Assembly (NCBI GenBank): GCA_050084515.1
Contig: CM114271.1
Location: 62,001 to 126,000 of the forward strand
Source of the DNA: Blasia pusilla
Taxonomy: Eukaryota > Marchantiophyta > Marchantiopsida > Blasiales
Direction of reading: 5' to 3'
DNA: 64,000 bases
The notes under the pieces were generated by a model that was not told the DNA's origin, did no database searches, and worked only from the letters and a program-made list of their open reading frames with translations. Positions 8,037 to 18,090 of the stretch are shown here, one piece after another (the first letter of the stretch is position 1; every line of letters begins with the position of its first letter). The translations under genes were made by a program, and so were the position numbers.

Positions 8037-9995
8037 TCTAGGATAACTCCACTTTGATCAACTACCAAACCACCACTACTATTTTCTTTCCCATAGCCGC
8101 CGTGACTAACCGCCACTGGAGCAACATAGGTATTGGCCAAATAAGAAAAATACTCCACCCAATGATCACCACTATTCTCCGACCTCCTATTCTCATGCAA
8201 ATAAAGGCTGCTTCTATTTCCTACCTTCACCCCTAGACTTGATTGCTGGGTTCTAATACAATTGTGTACAACATTTCTTTTTGCCAACTGATCACCACCA
8301 TTATACGCCATATGATCCACACTTTTATTTGCCAACTCCATCATTTTCCTTTGTTGCTCACTCATAGGAGAAGTATATACACCATTGACATCCACTATAT
8401 CACCGCTATTATCCGCAAGATTGATAGTTCTTTGCACTACTTGGGGGCTATGTTTATGGATGTGAGATCTTCTCCTCATGGGTCTTCCAACGTTTATATC
8501 TCATTTTAGATCCTCACAAATATTTTGGTTGTGCCCTTCTCTCAAGCAATGGGAACACCGCTGCCAGCCAATTCTCACATATCCTCTCCCTTTAGGTATG
8601 TCTCCACGTGAAGCAACGCCATCCATATTTATTTCCTAACTTGTTGCATAGTCATGTATTGGGTAGGATATTTTTCCTTGAACTTCTTTTAGTCGTTGCG
8701 ACCTTCTAGGTCCATTTCTAGAATACGCATACAACACGATGATGTCCTCATCGAAAGTTGCAACAGATGGGATAAGGTCATCACACTTTACCCTTGGTAT
8801 ACTATGCTATAGATGCGCTTGATGAAGTAATTGTTCCAAATCAATCAAATAGCTATTATGAATCCATTCCAGTGAACATATCTCAAGCCATTACATGAGT
8901 ACAAGGCCAACATTTATCTTGAAACTCAAGGTAGGAACATTGACACTTAGGACTCAATGAACATGGATTCATGCATATTTGTTGTTGAGATGACAAAAGC
9001 GCTTCATCGAGGAAATCACTTCAAACCCTTGACATATGCTCTCCTTATATCGATATTGAAGTAGGGCATAGGTGGTTACCGAGAAGTTGTATTTATGAGG
9101 GTGGTATGCTTCTAACTTCCTCTCGGTCTAAGTTTTCATCATATAGTTCCAAAACCCGCATGGAATGCCCAAAGGAGGAATGTCTGTAATTGGCTTGATG
9201 GCATAATTTATTACCTCTACTAGATTTGAACTAACTTTGCCATATCGAGGTAAGGAGAGTCCATACCTAGCATACTTTTGTGGTTCTATTTCTCTCGGAT
9301 ATAAGAAATAAGGTCACAAATCTTCTGTATATGATGCCTTTCCATCTCATTCAACCAAAATTCAAACCTATACACAATGAAGACGAATCCTAAAACCTTT
9401 GCCAAAAACCACCAACATTGAGTTTAGCAGGCAATATTGAGATTAGCCGCCAAGACTAAGATTAGGAGTCATGACTGAAATTAGGCACCATGACTCAAAT
9501 TAGACACTATTAAAGTGATGTTCAAAAGATTAAATAATCACTATCCAACACCTAGGATTAGTAGTGTTAGTCAATGATGGGAAATACTTACTTTTCCCTT
9601 GACCTTGCATAGAGGCATGCGATACAATACTCCTTTGCCACTTTTCCATATCTTGATTTCACATTTGCTCATAGATGTTAAGCACACATGCTATATATGT
9701 TATTGGAAAAAATGATATTAACACCATGTAGCAATCCCTTTTTTTATCTGAAATCATAACTATATTTGGATCATTAAGGCTAGGGATTGCAATCTTCAAA
9801 TGTGAGCAAATCATTCTCAATCCTTGTTGCTCTCACGAGGATAGATCCCATACGCTAGAATGATGGTGTTGGCATTCCTTTCCAACATGGAAGCTATGAA
9901 AATTTGTATTGGATATTTCCCATTTTTTGAATGGCATGCATCTAAGCAAGGTTGAACGGAAACAAACAAGTCCGGATATATCCTTCGACATGCCC
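8037..9995 (-). pseudogene. MULE transposase, catalytic core to C-terminus
   Basis: Read on the - strand. The stretch at about 9,960-9,840 gives CLDACHSKNGKYPIQIFIAS and LAYGI, followed after a frameshift by ESNKDWEWFAHI; this is the first catalytic Asp block of MULE transposases. Near 9,755 comes ISDKK, then after a frameshift IIFSNNIYSMCA and ANVKSRYGKVAKEY, the second Asp block. A SWIM-type zinc finger follows (about 8,945-8,890; CQCSYLEFQDKCWPCTH, C-x-C-x11-C-x-H, best seen in the inverted copy). A CCHC knuckle (about 8,570-8,525) and a 148-codon tail ending in DQSGVILE with its stop at 8,037 complete it. Such enzymes cut and paste Mutator elements. Stops where Gln and Arg are expected (CA-stop-HL-stop-AN) and frameshifts make it inactive. 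Confidence 0.82.
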
Positions 9996-10353
9996 CACTC
10001 ACACCCGGGCCCGCACCCGAGCCCACCACTTAGACCCGGGGCTGTCGAAGCCCACACCCATTGCGTGGCCCATAGGTTGGGCTCAACATGGGCTAGGGTG
10101 AGAAGGCGGGGGCTCAAGCCTGATTGGGTGCGGGCTTCCCGCGGGCACGTGCAGGCTACCGCGGGAAGGTGTGGGCTTAGAGCTAATTCGGCGTAGGCTA
10201 GGGCGGGCAAGTGTGAGCTTTGGGGGGGTAGGCACAGTCTTGAGGTGGGCAGGCGTGACCCATTCCAAATCCCAAACATCCCATTCATCCTTGAGCCCGC
10301 GGGCTCAGGGAGGAATCGCTTAAACCTACATTCCAAATCCCAAACATCCCATG
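9996..10353. repeat. GC-rich insertion with imperfect tandem motifs inside the MULE transposase
   Basis: A GC-rich island full of GGGCTC/GAGCCC and GCGGGC motifs in otherwise AT-rich DNA. A 23-base sequence (starting CATTCCAAATCCCAAACATC) occurs at 10,261-10,283 and 10,329-10,351, 68 bases apart. It lies between the N-terminal part and the DDE core of the transposase, so it breaks the enzyme. The three MULE copies differ most from one another here, as expected for a minisatellite-like tract. Confidence 0.6.
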
Positions 10354-12200
10354 TAGTGGTTGCAAGAGGGTCAACTTTGTTCACAACGTGAGTGAAGGCT
10401 AGAATCATGCGGAAACTAGCACATTCGACCCTATTTATCCAATTTCGACACTTCTCTTAGCATCTCCAAGCTAGGAAGTACCAAGTGTGCCTTCGGTAAT
10501 TCTGGGCAAGGACATTTATAAGCTTGCCCACAAGAATACTTGGTTGATTCACAACCCTCTATGTTAATACCATAGAAAGCCACTTGGCTTTATGGGTCGG
10601 GCGTGTCCATGTGTGAATACGGCCTAGACATGTGTGCTTTAGGTTACACATCGTTATTTAGTAGGCACTAGACTTCTTGTGTCAATGACATCTTACCCTC
10701 TACTCACAAATCTTCTTGATCTTGGGTCGTCCCTTCTCATTTTCCATACAAAGGTACCTTGAATATTCACCGCGTGCACCATTTCAAGTCATGGTGGGTA
10801 CCTCTTTATCCTTTGATATTTCTCCACGCTTCCTCCTTCTTTCAGCAAAATCCTTTGAGGATGGCAATACCTCAATGAAGGAACTTTTAAGGACAAGGCG
10901 GTATGGCCTCTTGGAATGTTGTGGATGCCATGGTGCGTGTGTACCAATATAATCCCTAGGAATTCTAGGGTCCTCATTTCTTTCTTGTTGCCCCCAAACA
11001 CTTGATGATGGAATGTCCATGCTTTGCTAGCGGAGAACGGCTACTAGAGGGAGTCTATGATTAGCGGTCAAGTGGGTATCCATGCTCTTGGGCAACAAGG
11101 CAATGAGAGACAAAATTTACTCTGATAAAAGCTCGCAATCTTTAGTCGTCGTTGCAGATTGGCTCTCCAAGGTAGGCCCCAATCCCAATGGACTTACATA
11201 TATGCACCTACCATATGTAGCACCCATGAAAGTTGCTATAGCTAGTTGAGAGAGAATTTTTGCTAACAATGTGTCTTGAAGGAATATTTTGGCGGCTTTT
11301 CTCCACCACTACCCCATCGTCTCTTAGACTATCAACTCTTGCATGTACAAGGCATTTTTTCTTTGAATACGCATCCTCTCCCGTCGTGCATTTGACTTCA
11401 TCACACGGGTACACACCATCATCTTTGATCCGCATGCTCATTTTCACTAAATGCTTCCCCTCGATTCTCTCAAGAAACCCTTTCCCTCTTATCTTAGCTC
11501 CATATCTGCAAGTCTGAAGCCAATGCCATTTCTTTGTCCGCACACAATTCTTTTCTCTGACACTAAGAGAGCATCTGATTCAACAATCAAGTGCAAACTC
11601 AAAGTCATCCAATCAGATTGTCTTTGGGTTGCCCAACATGTGAACAACGTTTGTAAGGAGTGGGTCCACAAGCGTATGAGCATCTCAAAAGTTCCACAAC
11701 CCCAAAAGAAAAGACTATACTTGCATTCCAACTTTTGGAATCCGCTGATTGCATTACAAAATATCAGCCTTGGTGATTATCTTGCCGAGGATTCCTTCTC
11801 ACCCGACGCTTAAAATGTAGGCAAGCTACCCTTCCTACCTTTCCAACATTCACACACTCACAACTTTGGAGTAACTAAAGAGTCCATACCTTCTTCTAGA
11901 CTTTATCCTTCAAGATTAGGCTTATTTTTGAATATGGAGGCTTTCCACAAGTCAACCACGGCTTTTGACTCTGACACCAAAGGCCGTCATCCATACACTG
12001 CATATTTCTTCTCATTGTCATCATCACCTATGAATAAGCTTTTCTCATCAAGAGGAAAATGGTATTTTCTCAACTCTCAAGCATTATCTTTGGACGATGT
12101 GCCCAATGTCACTCAAGCTGACTCCCTACCGTCAATTCTTAAAGCATCGAATCTAATGAACATGCCCGCATGAACAATGGGAGAATGATTGAGATTTTTG
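10354..12200 (-). pseudogene. N-terminal part of the MULE-encoded protein, unassigned
   Basis: The - strand has open frames at 11,020-10,784, 11,543-11,208 and 11,731-11,489. The 11,543-11,208 frame holds a charged segment (MSMRIKDDGVYPCDEVKC, then SKKKCLVHARVDSLRDDGVV). The same frames recur in the other two copies. They lie upstream of the DDE core in the sense of the transposase, so they are probably its N-terminal region or a second product of the element. I do not recognise a named domain. Overlapping + frames here are shadows. Confidence 0.4.
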
Positions 12201-12439
12201 AATGATTAGCGGCAGCAAGTAAATTAAATGTGTAAGTAAAATTTAGAGATTAACCTTTGAACCACAACGGTGCTTTCACCCTAAACTATGCTCTCAATTC
12301 TTATCTTGTGTGCTCCCTCCGTACTCTACCGTATCTTATGTGGCATAGTATGAAAGCCTTACAAGGAATGAATTTTTGTGGGGGGTTGTATTAGCTAGGA
12401 AGTTTCCCTCCAAAGTTGCTTAAGAAGTCTCTCAAATTT

Positions 12440-13330
12440 TTCCGCCGTGTGTCTGGCGGCTATTTACTATATCAAGGGTTTGTGGCTATTTTCACTTGGC
12501 AACATTTTTCCGTAGTGTGTCAGGTGGAGTTGGCGGATTTTTAGAGTCTCAAGGACCCAACGTCTTTTATCACTTGGCGGCATTCTGCCTCATTGTGTTC
12601 GATGGAGATAGCGGCTTTTTACAGCATGGGGGACCTGAAGACTAATTTCACCTTGCGGCATCCTAAAAGCATTCATTGGTGAAGTTGACAGCTATTTACA
12701 ATATCGCGGAAAAGACAAATATTATCACTTGGCGGCATTCTTCTACAACGTGTTCATCGGAGCTTGCAACTATTTACAATATTGGAGGCTAGTAACAATA
12801 TCGAGGACTCGACAAATATTATCAATGATGGTTGCAAAAAAATTGACAAGTCCTTCCTTAGAACAAACATGGGTTCCAAGAGGTAGGACCCACACTTTAT
12901 AATCCATGATGGAACGCAAGGCAAGGATAAGTGGAGCAATGAGGGAGGAGGGAGTGGAGGTAGAGGGAGCAAGAAACGGGGGAGTATGGAACACAAAGGC
13001 AAGTAAGGGAAGGAGAAAGAAGGGAAAGGTGGGGCCCATATGGACAAGTCCTTCCATAGGACGGACATAAGTCCACCGACATGGACATGTCCATGGACAC
13101 GGACTTTGTTCACATGCAACCTTGTTATCAATAGGCGGCATTCTACAATAGTGTGTTTGGTGGAGCTATTTTGCCTCTATTTACATAATCGAGAACTCGC
13201 CGAACATTATCACTGGGCGAAATTCTTCTGCACTCTGTTTGGTGGAGCTAGTGGCTATTCACAATATCGGATACCCGGCGGCTGTTATCACTTGGCGGCA
13301 TTCTACGGCAGAATTCTATATTTATAGAAT
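12440..13330. repeat. 78-bp degenerate tandem repeat (two blocks)
   Basis: Copies of the core CACTTGGCGGCATTC start at about 12,493, 12,570, 12,648 and 12,727, then 13,133, 13,211 and 13,289. The period is 77-79 bases. Each unit also contains versions of GGCTATTTACAATATC and GTGTTTGGTGGAG. A 298-base insertion splits the array. The array sits at one end of the MULE block and could be its subterminal repeats or an independent satellite. Confidence 0.8.
12827..13124. mobile_element. 298-bp hAT-like MITE in the 78-bp array
   Basis: The insertion is flanked by perfect 8-base direct repeats (TTATCAAT at 12,819-12,826 and 13,125-13,132). Its ends form short imperfect inverted repeats: GATGGTTGCA at the left and, on the other strand, CAAGGTTGCA at the right (8 of 10). 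An 8-base target duplication with short terminal repeats is typical of hAT transposons. It is non-coding. Internally a motif GACAAGTCCTTCC occurs twice (about 12,843 and 13,040). The array phase resumes after it, which confirms the boundaries. Confidence 0.8.
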
Positions 13331-13366
13331 CCGGAACTTGGTGGTTACCATACGAGAGGAATATTG

Positions 13367-13524
13367 TGAACCAAAGTTGGGCTCTTATCCTAAACTGCAT
13401 TCTTTGTTCTTATCCAGGGGTGAACCATAGTTGGGCTCTTATCCTAAACTGCATTCTCTGTTCTTATCCAGGGGTGAACCATAGTTGAGCTTTCATCCTA
13501 AACTGCACTCCCTGTTCTTATCCA
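13367..13524. repeat. 54-bp tandem repeat, 2.9 copies
   Basis: Units start with TGAACC at 13,367, 13,421 and 13,475, exactly 54 bases apart, with few mismatches. No coding sense. The same three units are at 60,171-60,328 in the right copy. Confidence 0.9.
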
Positions 13525-13930
13525 ATGTGCTACTTCTTACGATATCAATATCCAATTACAAGAAAAAATGGAATCATCTATTCTACTACAATGAAAGAAA
13601 GTTTCTGGCTGCATTAGGGGCGAAGTCTCTGAGGGGGGCCTCTCAAGAAATTTCTTGCGCCCGGAAATCTCTACGGCCTTGCATCCGGAAACCTCCCCTC
13701 ACAATTTATAAATTTCATCCAACAACATCTCATCTCCCAACTCTTTTACGTTCAACTCTTTTACCTCCTACTAGGCGTGGTAGTAGTTTACGTTTCTTCC
13801 TTGTTTTTCATTCCTAATGGGAAAATTTGGCGCCTAAATACATACTCGTGGGTGGGCACTAAAAGACACTAGTAAGGTTCATGTACGATACACGGGAAAT
13901 AAAAAAGTGTTACAAGAGCTAGTATATAAC

Positions 13931-14046
13931 CCGTGAAGGGAAGAGATTAATGATACTACACATAAATTCAAATTTTTTCTTGCTGCCTAGTTACCACATT
14001 TCAAGCAAATAAGTGTTTGCAAGTCAAGAAGGCACTCTCCCATAAT
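13931..14046. repeat. Dispersed repeat shared with 45,814-45,960
   Basis: Both sites share CCGTGAAGGGAAG..GA.TAATGAT, then TTTTTTC(C)T.CTGCC and finally AAGAAGGCACTCTCC(C/T)ATAAT. The second site has about 27 extra bases. It ends close to TCTATACTATTAA, reminiscent of plant Helitron 5' ends, but that is only suggestive. Confidence 0.6.
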
Positions 14047-15540
14047 CTATACTATTAACGAAACATGGGGGGGTTACTATAAGGGGAAAGAAAGAAAACA
14101 TTGCCTCTCTATAAGGAGTGAAGCACTCTACTATTTTCCGATGGGCCAAGTGAAGCACTCTATTATGAATTCTCATTTGGGATTATTTCCTTTGGGTGAT
14201 CCAATCCAGAAAACTCATGCCATGCCTTCAGTGGTGCTTGAAGAGGGTGGAGAAAATTACCCACCTTTATTCACGTGGGTAATTTTTTATCCACACTCTT
14301 TTTTCTGAAACTTGAGGCTAGAAGTAACTCCTATCCACCCTATTGTGCTTGTTTGGATGGTGTAGTCAATTTGAGGTGGAAAAAGTAAAGTAACAAGATA
14401 AAGGAAGGAACAAGTAGGCACTTTTGAGGAGAAAGCGGAGCGGAGACGATACATGGAGAAAGCGAAGTAGAGTAAATAAATTTATCATTTTGAAGGTTCA
14501 TAGGGAAGGTCCTTCTTCAAGTTTTCGAGTTAGGACTTTTCCTTGTCAAATGGAACTACTTTGTTCCTTAGTGGGACTTATTCCATTGACCATTTTTTGT
14601 GTTGTGGTGGATAGAAGAACATGTGTGGACTTGTCGAGCGTCATCACTTGCCTAAAGGCATATGTGGTCATCCGACTACGCCATATCTACCACATTGTGA
14701 ATCCATAGCTTCCTCCTCCCTCCAATCAAAACTCTCTACTCCATCCCTACAATGTGATCAAGCTCGATCTCTCTCTCTCTCTCTCTCCAACACGAATGGA
14801 CACTACACTCACCTCCGCAATCACACAAGCTCTACGGCCGCGATGAAGTTGGCCTCAATAATTGTTGCGCATTGAACAAAGTGGCACTCCCTCTCTCCCC
14901 AACTCAGAGCCTCTCGCACACACTCCTCCTCTTTCCTTGTCTGTCTCTCTCAAACATGAATGCTCGAGGAAATGTGACTCATCACAAGCATCTCTAAATT
15001 GTCCTGCAGGCTCTCTCGCATTTGAGATGAGGGGCGTGAGCTTCTCATTTCATGGGTCCAAGGCTCTATCATCTCAATATGCCTCATCTTATATGAGTTG
15101 ATCCAATCATAACACAAGGAAGAAAAAGGTAAAAGATATATACAACAGGTAAAACCCTCTCAAAATTTATATCAAATTAAATTTAAATTTTTATTTTTTT
15201 AATTGTTATATTTTGACGCATTCTTACTAGTAATATAGATATAAACTGCTTTTCCTCCCAAACGTTTAATCCTATTTCAACCCCTAGCGCGGCGCCCAAT
15301 GCTTGCTTCTCCGACCAGCGTCCGGGAGAATAGGGTTTAAGGTTGACGTAACGTTCAATTTCTAAAAGCCGGCTAGATAGCCAACTGGGATTAGAAAACT
15401 TCAACATAAATTCCGGGAGAAACTAGCAAGACCTGTCTCCGACTGCTTGAGGCAAGACCCTCCCCCTAGACCCTATCTCTTAGGCCGATCTTAAACGTAA
15501 TACTACTGTGGCTCATTCCACTCAACATGCCAATCATGGG
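14047..15540. other. No gene recognised
   Basis: Frames here (for example 14,424-14,708 and 14,862-15,101) have no family resemblance and are low in complexity. There is a short CT run at 14,770-14,788 and an AT-rich tract at 15,160-15,215. Homologous sequence in the right copy is nearly identical. Confidence 0.4.
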
Positions 15541-15579
15541 AGGCCTTCAATACAACAACGCCTTCGATGAAGTCTACTT

Positions 15580-17120
15580 TTGGTGCAGGTTGGTGAGTTT
15601 TCACGTGCAGCTCGAGCATTGGGTCCTCTTTCTCCGACGATTCCAAGTGCGGAAAAAGTGGCTCTCTTAGAAGCTCTTCATCCTCCTTCAAGTGGCGATG
15701 CTCCATCTTTTGTGGAAGACTATACAACGGACCTTGACTTGAAGCTTGACTTGGAGGTTTTCACAAGGGCTTTTCTGCATACTCCTCGCTTATCAGCAAG
15801 CGGGCTATCAGGGATGGTTTTGAGCATCTCCGCGATTGCTTTATCCCAGCAAATTCAGCAAGTGGCTTTGTCTCTCTATATAAGGTGTGTGCACATATGG
15901 CGGCAGGTCGTCTCCCATTCTCTATCTCTAGGCTCTTAGGAGCTTGTTGTTTGTGGGCTATGGATAAGCCTCCTTCAGGTGTGCAACCTTTGGCTATTGG
16001 AGAGGTTTTATATCGCTTGGTTAGTCAATCCCTATGCTTGCAATTACGTCCTCACTTTAGTGCCCACTTATTTCCTCATCAATTTGGAGTGGCAACTCCT
16101 AGAGGTTGTGAGGCTGTGGTGCATGGGATTCGCTCCACTCTTGATATTCATCGAGATTGGGTAGCAATTCAAGTCGATGTGGCTAACGCATTCAATTTAG
16201 TTTCTCATGCAGCCATCTTTGAGGAGTTACGTTGTGCAAGAGGACAACTTGCAAGCCTCATTCCATTTGCTTGCTCCTTCTATGTCGATGATACGCCCAT
16301 TATCTATTCCCATCATGCTACTTCTGGGGAATATAGTATTCTACAATCGGATGATCCCATGGGGGGCCCAGTCTTTGCCATTGGCCATTTTCGTGCCCTT
16401 CGAGCATCAGCGCAAGCATTTCCATCTTGTCTTTTCCCTTCTATTGCTGATGACACTCACATTATAGGTCCTCCTTCTGAAGTGGTTCTTGCTTATACCC
16501 ATTTTGTGGAGCAACTCTCTTTCTTAAACCTTAAAGCCCAACCTAGTAAATGTGGAGTATGGTCTCCTTCATGCCTTCCCTCAACATTCATCCCACCTAC
16601 TCCTGATTTTCCCATCTACATTGAAGGGGTTAGAGTTCTTGGGGTCCCAATTGGCTTCATCGACTATGTCTCAAAGTTCTTCGATGAGACCCTTTTGAAA
16701 GACATGGAATGGCTTAATTTGTTACCTCATCTAGGGGATCCCCAAGTGGCATATGGGATTCTCTCCCAATGATTTCTACAATGTCCTTCCTACCTTCTTC
16801 GCACTTGTCCTCCCACTTCAAGGTTCTTACATCAGTTGGCCTCTTTTGATGCTTCTATCTTGGCAACTTTTGGTCAACTTCTTGGCCTGAATACCTTTGA
16901 GGGAGAGGATGGTGTCTTTGTTTCACGACAAGCTATCTTGCCTATTTCTTTTGGAGGGGTGGGACTGTCCTCCACAGTCGTATCTGCTCCCGCAGCCTTT
17001 TTGGGGAGTTGGGCGTTGGTAGCACCGATTATGGCTTCAAGGTTTCTCCAAGGAGATATACTTATCTTGATGGATCATATCGCCCATGTAGAGGAGGGAG
17101 ACTTCTTATTTCAACAATAA
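15580..17120 (+). pseudogene. Non-LTR reverse transcriptase A
   Basis: The upstream frame (15,580-15,939) holds EFSRAARALGPLSPTIPSAE. After a frameshift the 15,885-16,772 frame gives PLAIGEVLYRLVSQSLCLQL, HQFGVATPRGCEAVVHGIRS, DWVAIQVDVANAFNLVSHAA (motif A Asp), FPSIADDTHIIG (ADD catalytic pair at 16,449-16,454) and VRVLGVPIGF. The motif B region reads LQSDDPMGG where RQGDPLGG is expected, and nearby sequence looks shortened. A TGA at 16,771 splits off the thumb part (16,836-17,120), where the right copy reads TAT and continues. Role in the family: target-primed reverse transcription of the element RNA. Confidence 0.82.
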
Positions 17121-18060
17121 CTGAGATCTGCCCGAGCTCTTCTTCCTCTTGCTACACAAGCAATTCTACCCCCTTTTAGTCAATTGATTACGGAAGGGCT
17201 TGATCAACTTCAAGAGCATATCTCCGAGAATCTGCATCAAATCAACTTTTCCAGCATTCTCTCCGAGGCATCCTCTGAAGCTAATTGAGCTCGTCTACGT
17301 TCATGTGCGAGTACCGGAGCGGGGACGTGGCTTACTGCAAATCCTTTTATTCTTCCATTTTGTCTTCCTCGAAGTATAATCTCCAGCTTTGCGGTTACTT
17401 CTCGGACTTCCCCATCCTTCTCTCTTAGATGTGTCAAATTGTGTATGTGGGGATCCCATTGATGCCAAGGGTATCCATATTCTCCGATGTGCATATGGTG
17501 GAGAACGAACGGCCATACAAGATGCGATTAGAGAGGAGGTAGCATCGGTGGCTCATAATGCAAGATACACCGTTGGGCAAGAGCACCTCCACGTCCTACC
17601 TTCAACCACACAAGCAACCTCTCCTCGGAGAATGGATCTTGTTATGTCTCAAGGTGGATTCCGGACACTAGGTGATGTGGTGGTTGGTGATCCAACACGT
17701 TATGACTTGGTGTGTCGAACCGCACATACCAAAGGTTTGACGGCCGAAGTTGCAGCAAGAATGAAGGAGTTAAGTTATGCCTAGACACGCGAGTGATGGA
17801 TTTATTCCTTTAGCAAAGGAAGTATTCGGTCATTTACATGTGTCTTTTGATACTTTCCTAAAAACATGTTCTACCACTCCCTCAAGAATCATCACCTTGC
17901 CCCTTACCTCTCGATAGCTACTACTTATTTTTGGCAATGCATCTCAGTGGCCTTACAACGTGCATAAGCCTTGGCATTGATACATTGTGCAGAGGTGGTG
18001 AGGGGTCGCTCGCCTTGTCGTCCATTCACGTCTGACCAACCACTGGTGTTCTTGTGAGAT
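17121..18060 (+). pseudogene. Non-LTR A C-terminus: CCHC and restriction-like endonuclease type
   Basis: The 131-codon frame 17,389-17,784 shows C18-V-C20, H30 and C34 (CVCGDPIDAKGIHILRC), then GGERTAIQDAIREEV. R80-R-M-D83-LV and LGDVVVGDPTRYDLV follow, which resemble the R/K-P-D and D-x-x-V blocks of the RLE fold. After a stop, frames to about 18,030 read FIPLAKEVFGH and ISVALQRA, matching the C-terminal tail of element B. Family role: nicking of the target DNA. The exact catalytic set cannot be proved by eye. Confidence 0.6.
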
Positions 18061-18090
18061 TTGTCTTAGGCTATCAATCGTGTAGCTCAT

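Larger units (their letters stand above)
7779..13330 (-). mobile_element. Mutator-like element (MULE) block, left copy
   Basis: 7,779-13,033 is repeated in inverted orientation at 34,581-39,824 and directly at 54,607-59,837. The - strand carries a decayed MULE transposase (catalytic part 8,037-9,995). The block ends in a 78-bp tandem array (12,440-13,330), which may be subterminal repeats of the element. No terminal inverted repeat pair or 9-bp target duplication could be fixed. The outer limits are therefore those of shared sequence, not proven element ends. Confidence 0.75.
1..17194. repeat. Long direct repeat, left copy (at least 17.2 kb)
   Basis: The sequence from the first base of the window to about 17,194 reappears in the same orientation at 46,879-64,000. 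The offset is 46,878 at the left and 46,806 at the right, so the right copy is a net 72 bases shorter. Neither outer edge is visible, because the left copy begins at the window start and the right copy is cut by the window end. Long stretches (for example 4,260-5,450) are almost identical. Others (200-1,100, 1,380-2,300, 10,140-10,260) carry dense small indels. The repeat holds the gypsy, Helitron-like, MULE, MITE and non-LTR units described below. It may be a recent segmental duplication or an uncollapsed haplotype or assembly duplication. Confidence 0.97.
15541..18090 (+). mobile_element. Non-LTR retrotransposon A (decayed)
   Basis: A reverse transcriptase (15,580-17,120) is followed by a Cys-rich motif, a restriction-like endonuclease-type segment and a conserved C-terminal tail (to about 18,030). 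This order (RT, then C-x-C-x9-H-x3-C, then RLE) is that of early-branching non-LTR elements such as the R2 group, not of the L1 or RTE elements usual in plants. No LTRs are present. It is interrupted by several frameshifts and stops. The 5' end is undefined. Confidence 0.7.

Noticed and set aside
11451-11813. 120-codon + frame, also in the other MULE copies
   Set aside because: Antisense to the MULE-encoded protein; conservation follows from the duplication, not from selection.
13367-13524. CRISPR-like array
   Set aside because: Three directly adjoining 54-base units without spacers, in eukaryotic DNA.
13862-14060. Complete Helitron ends (CTAG with hairpin, TCTATACTATTAA)
   Set aside because: Single weak motifs in inconsistent orientation; no matching pair of ends could be drawn.
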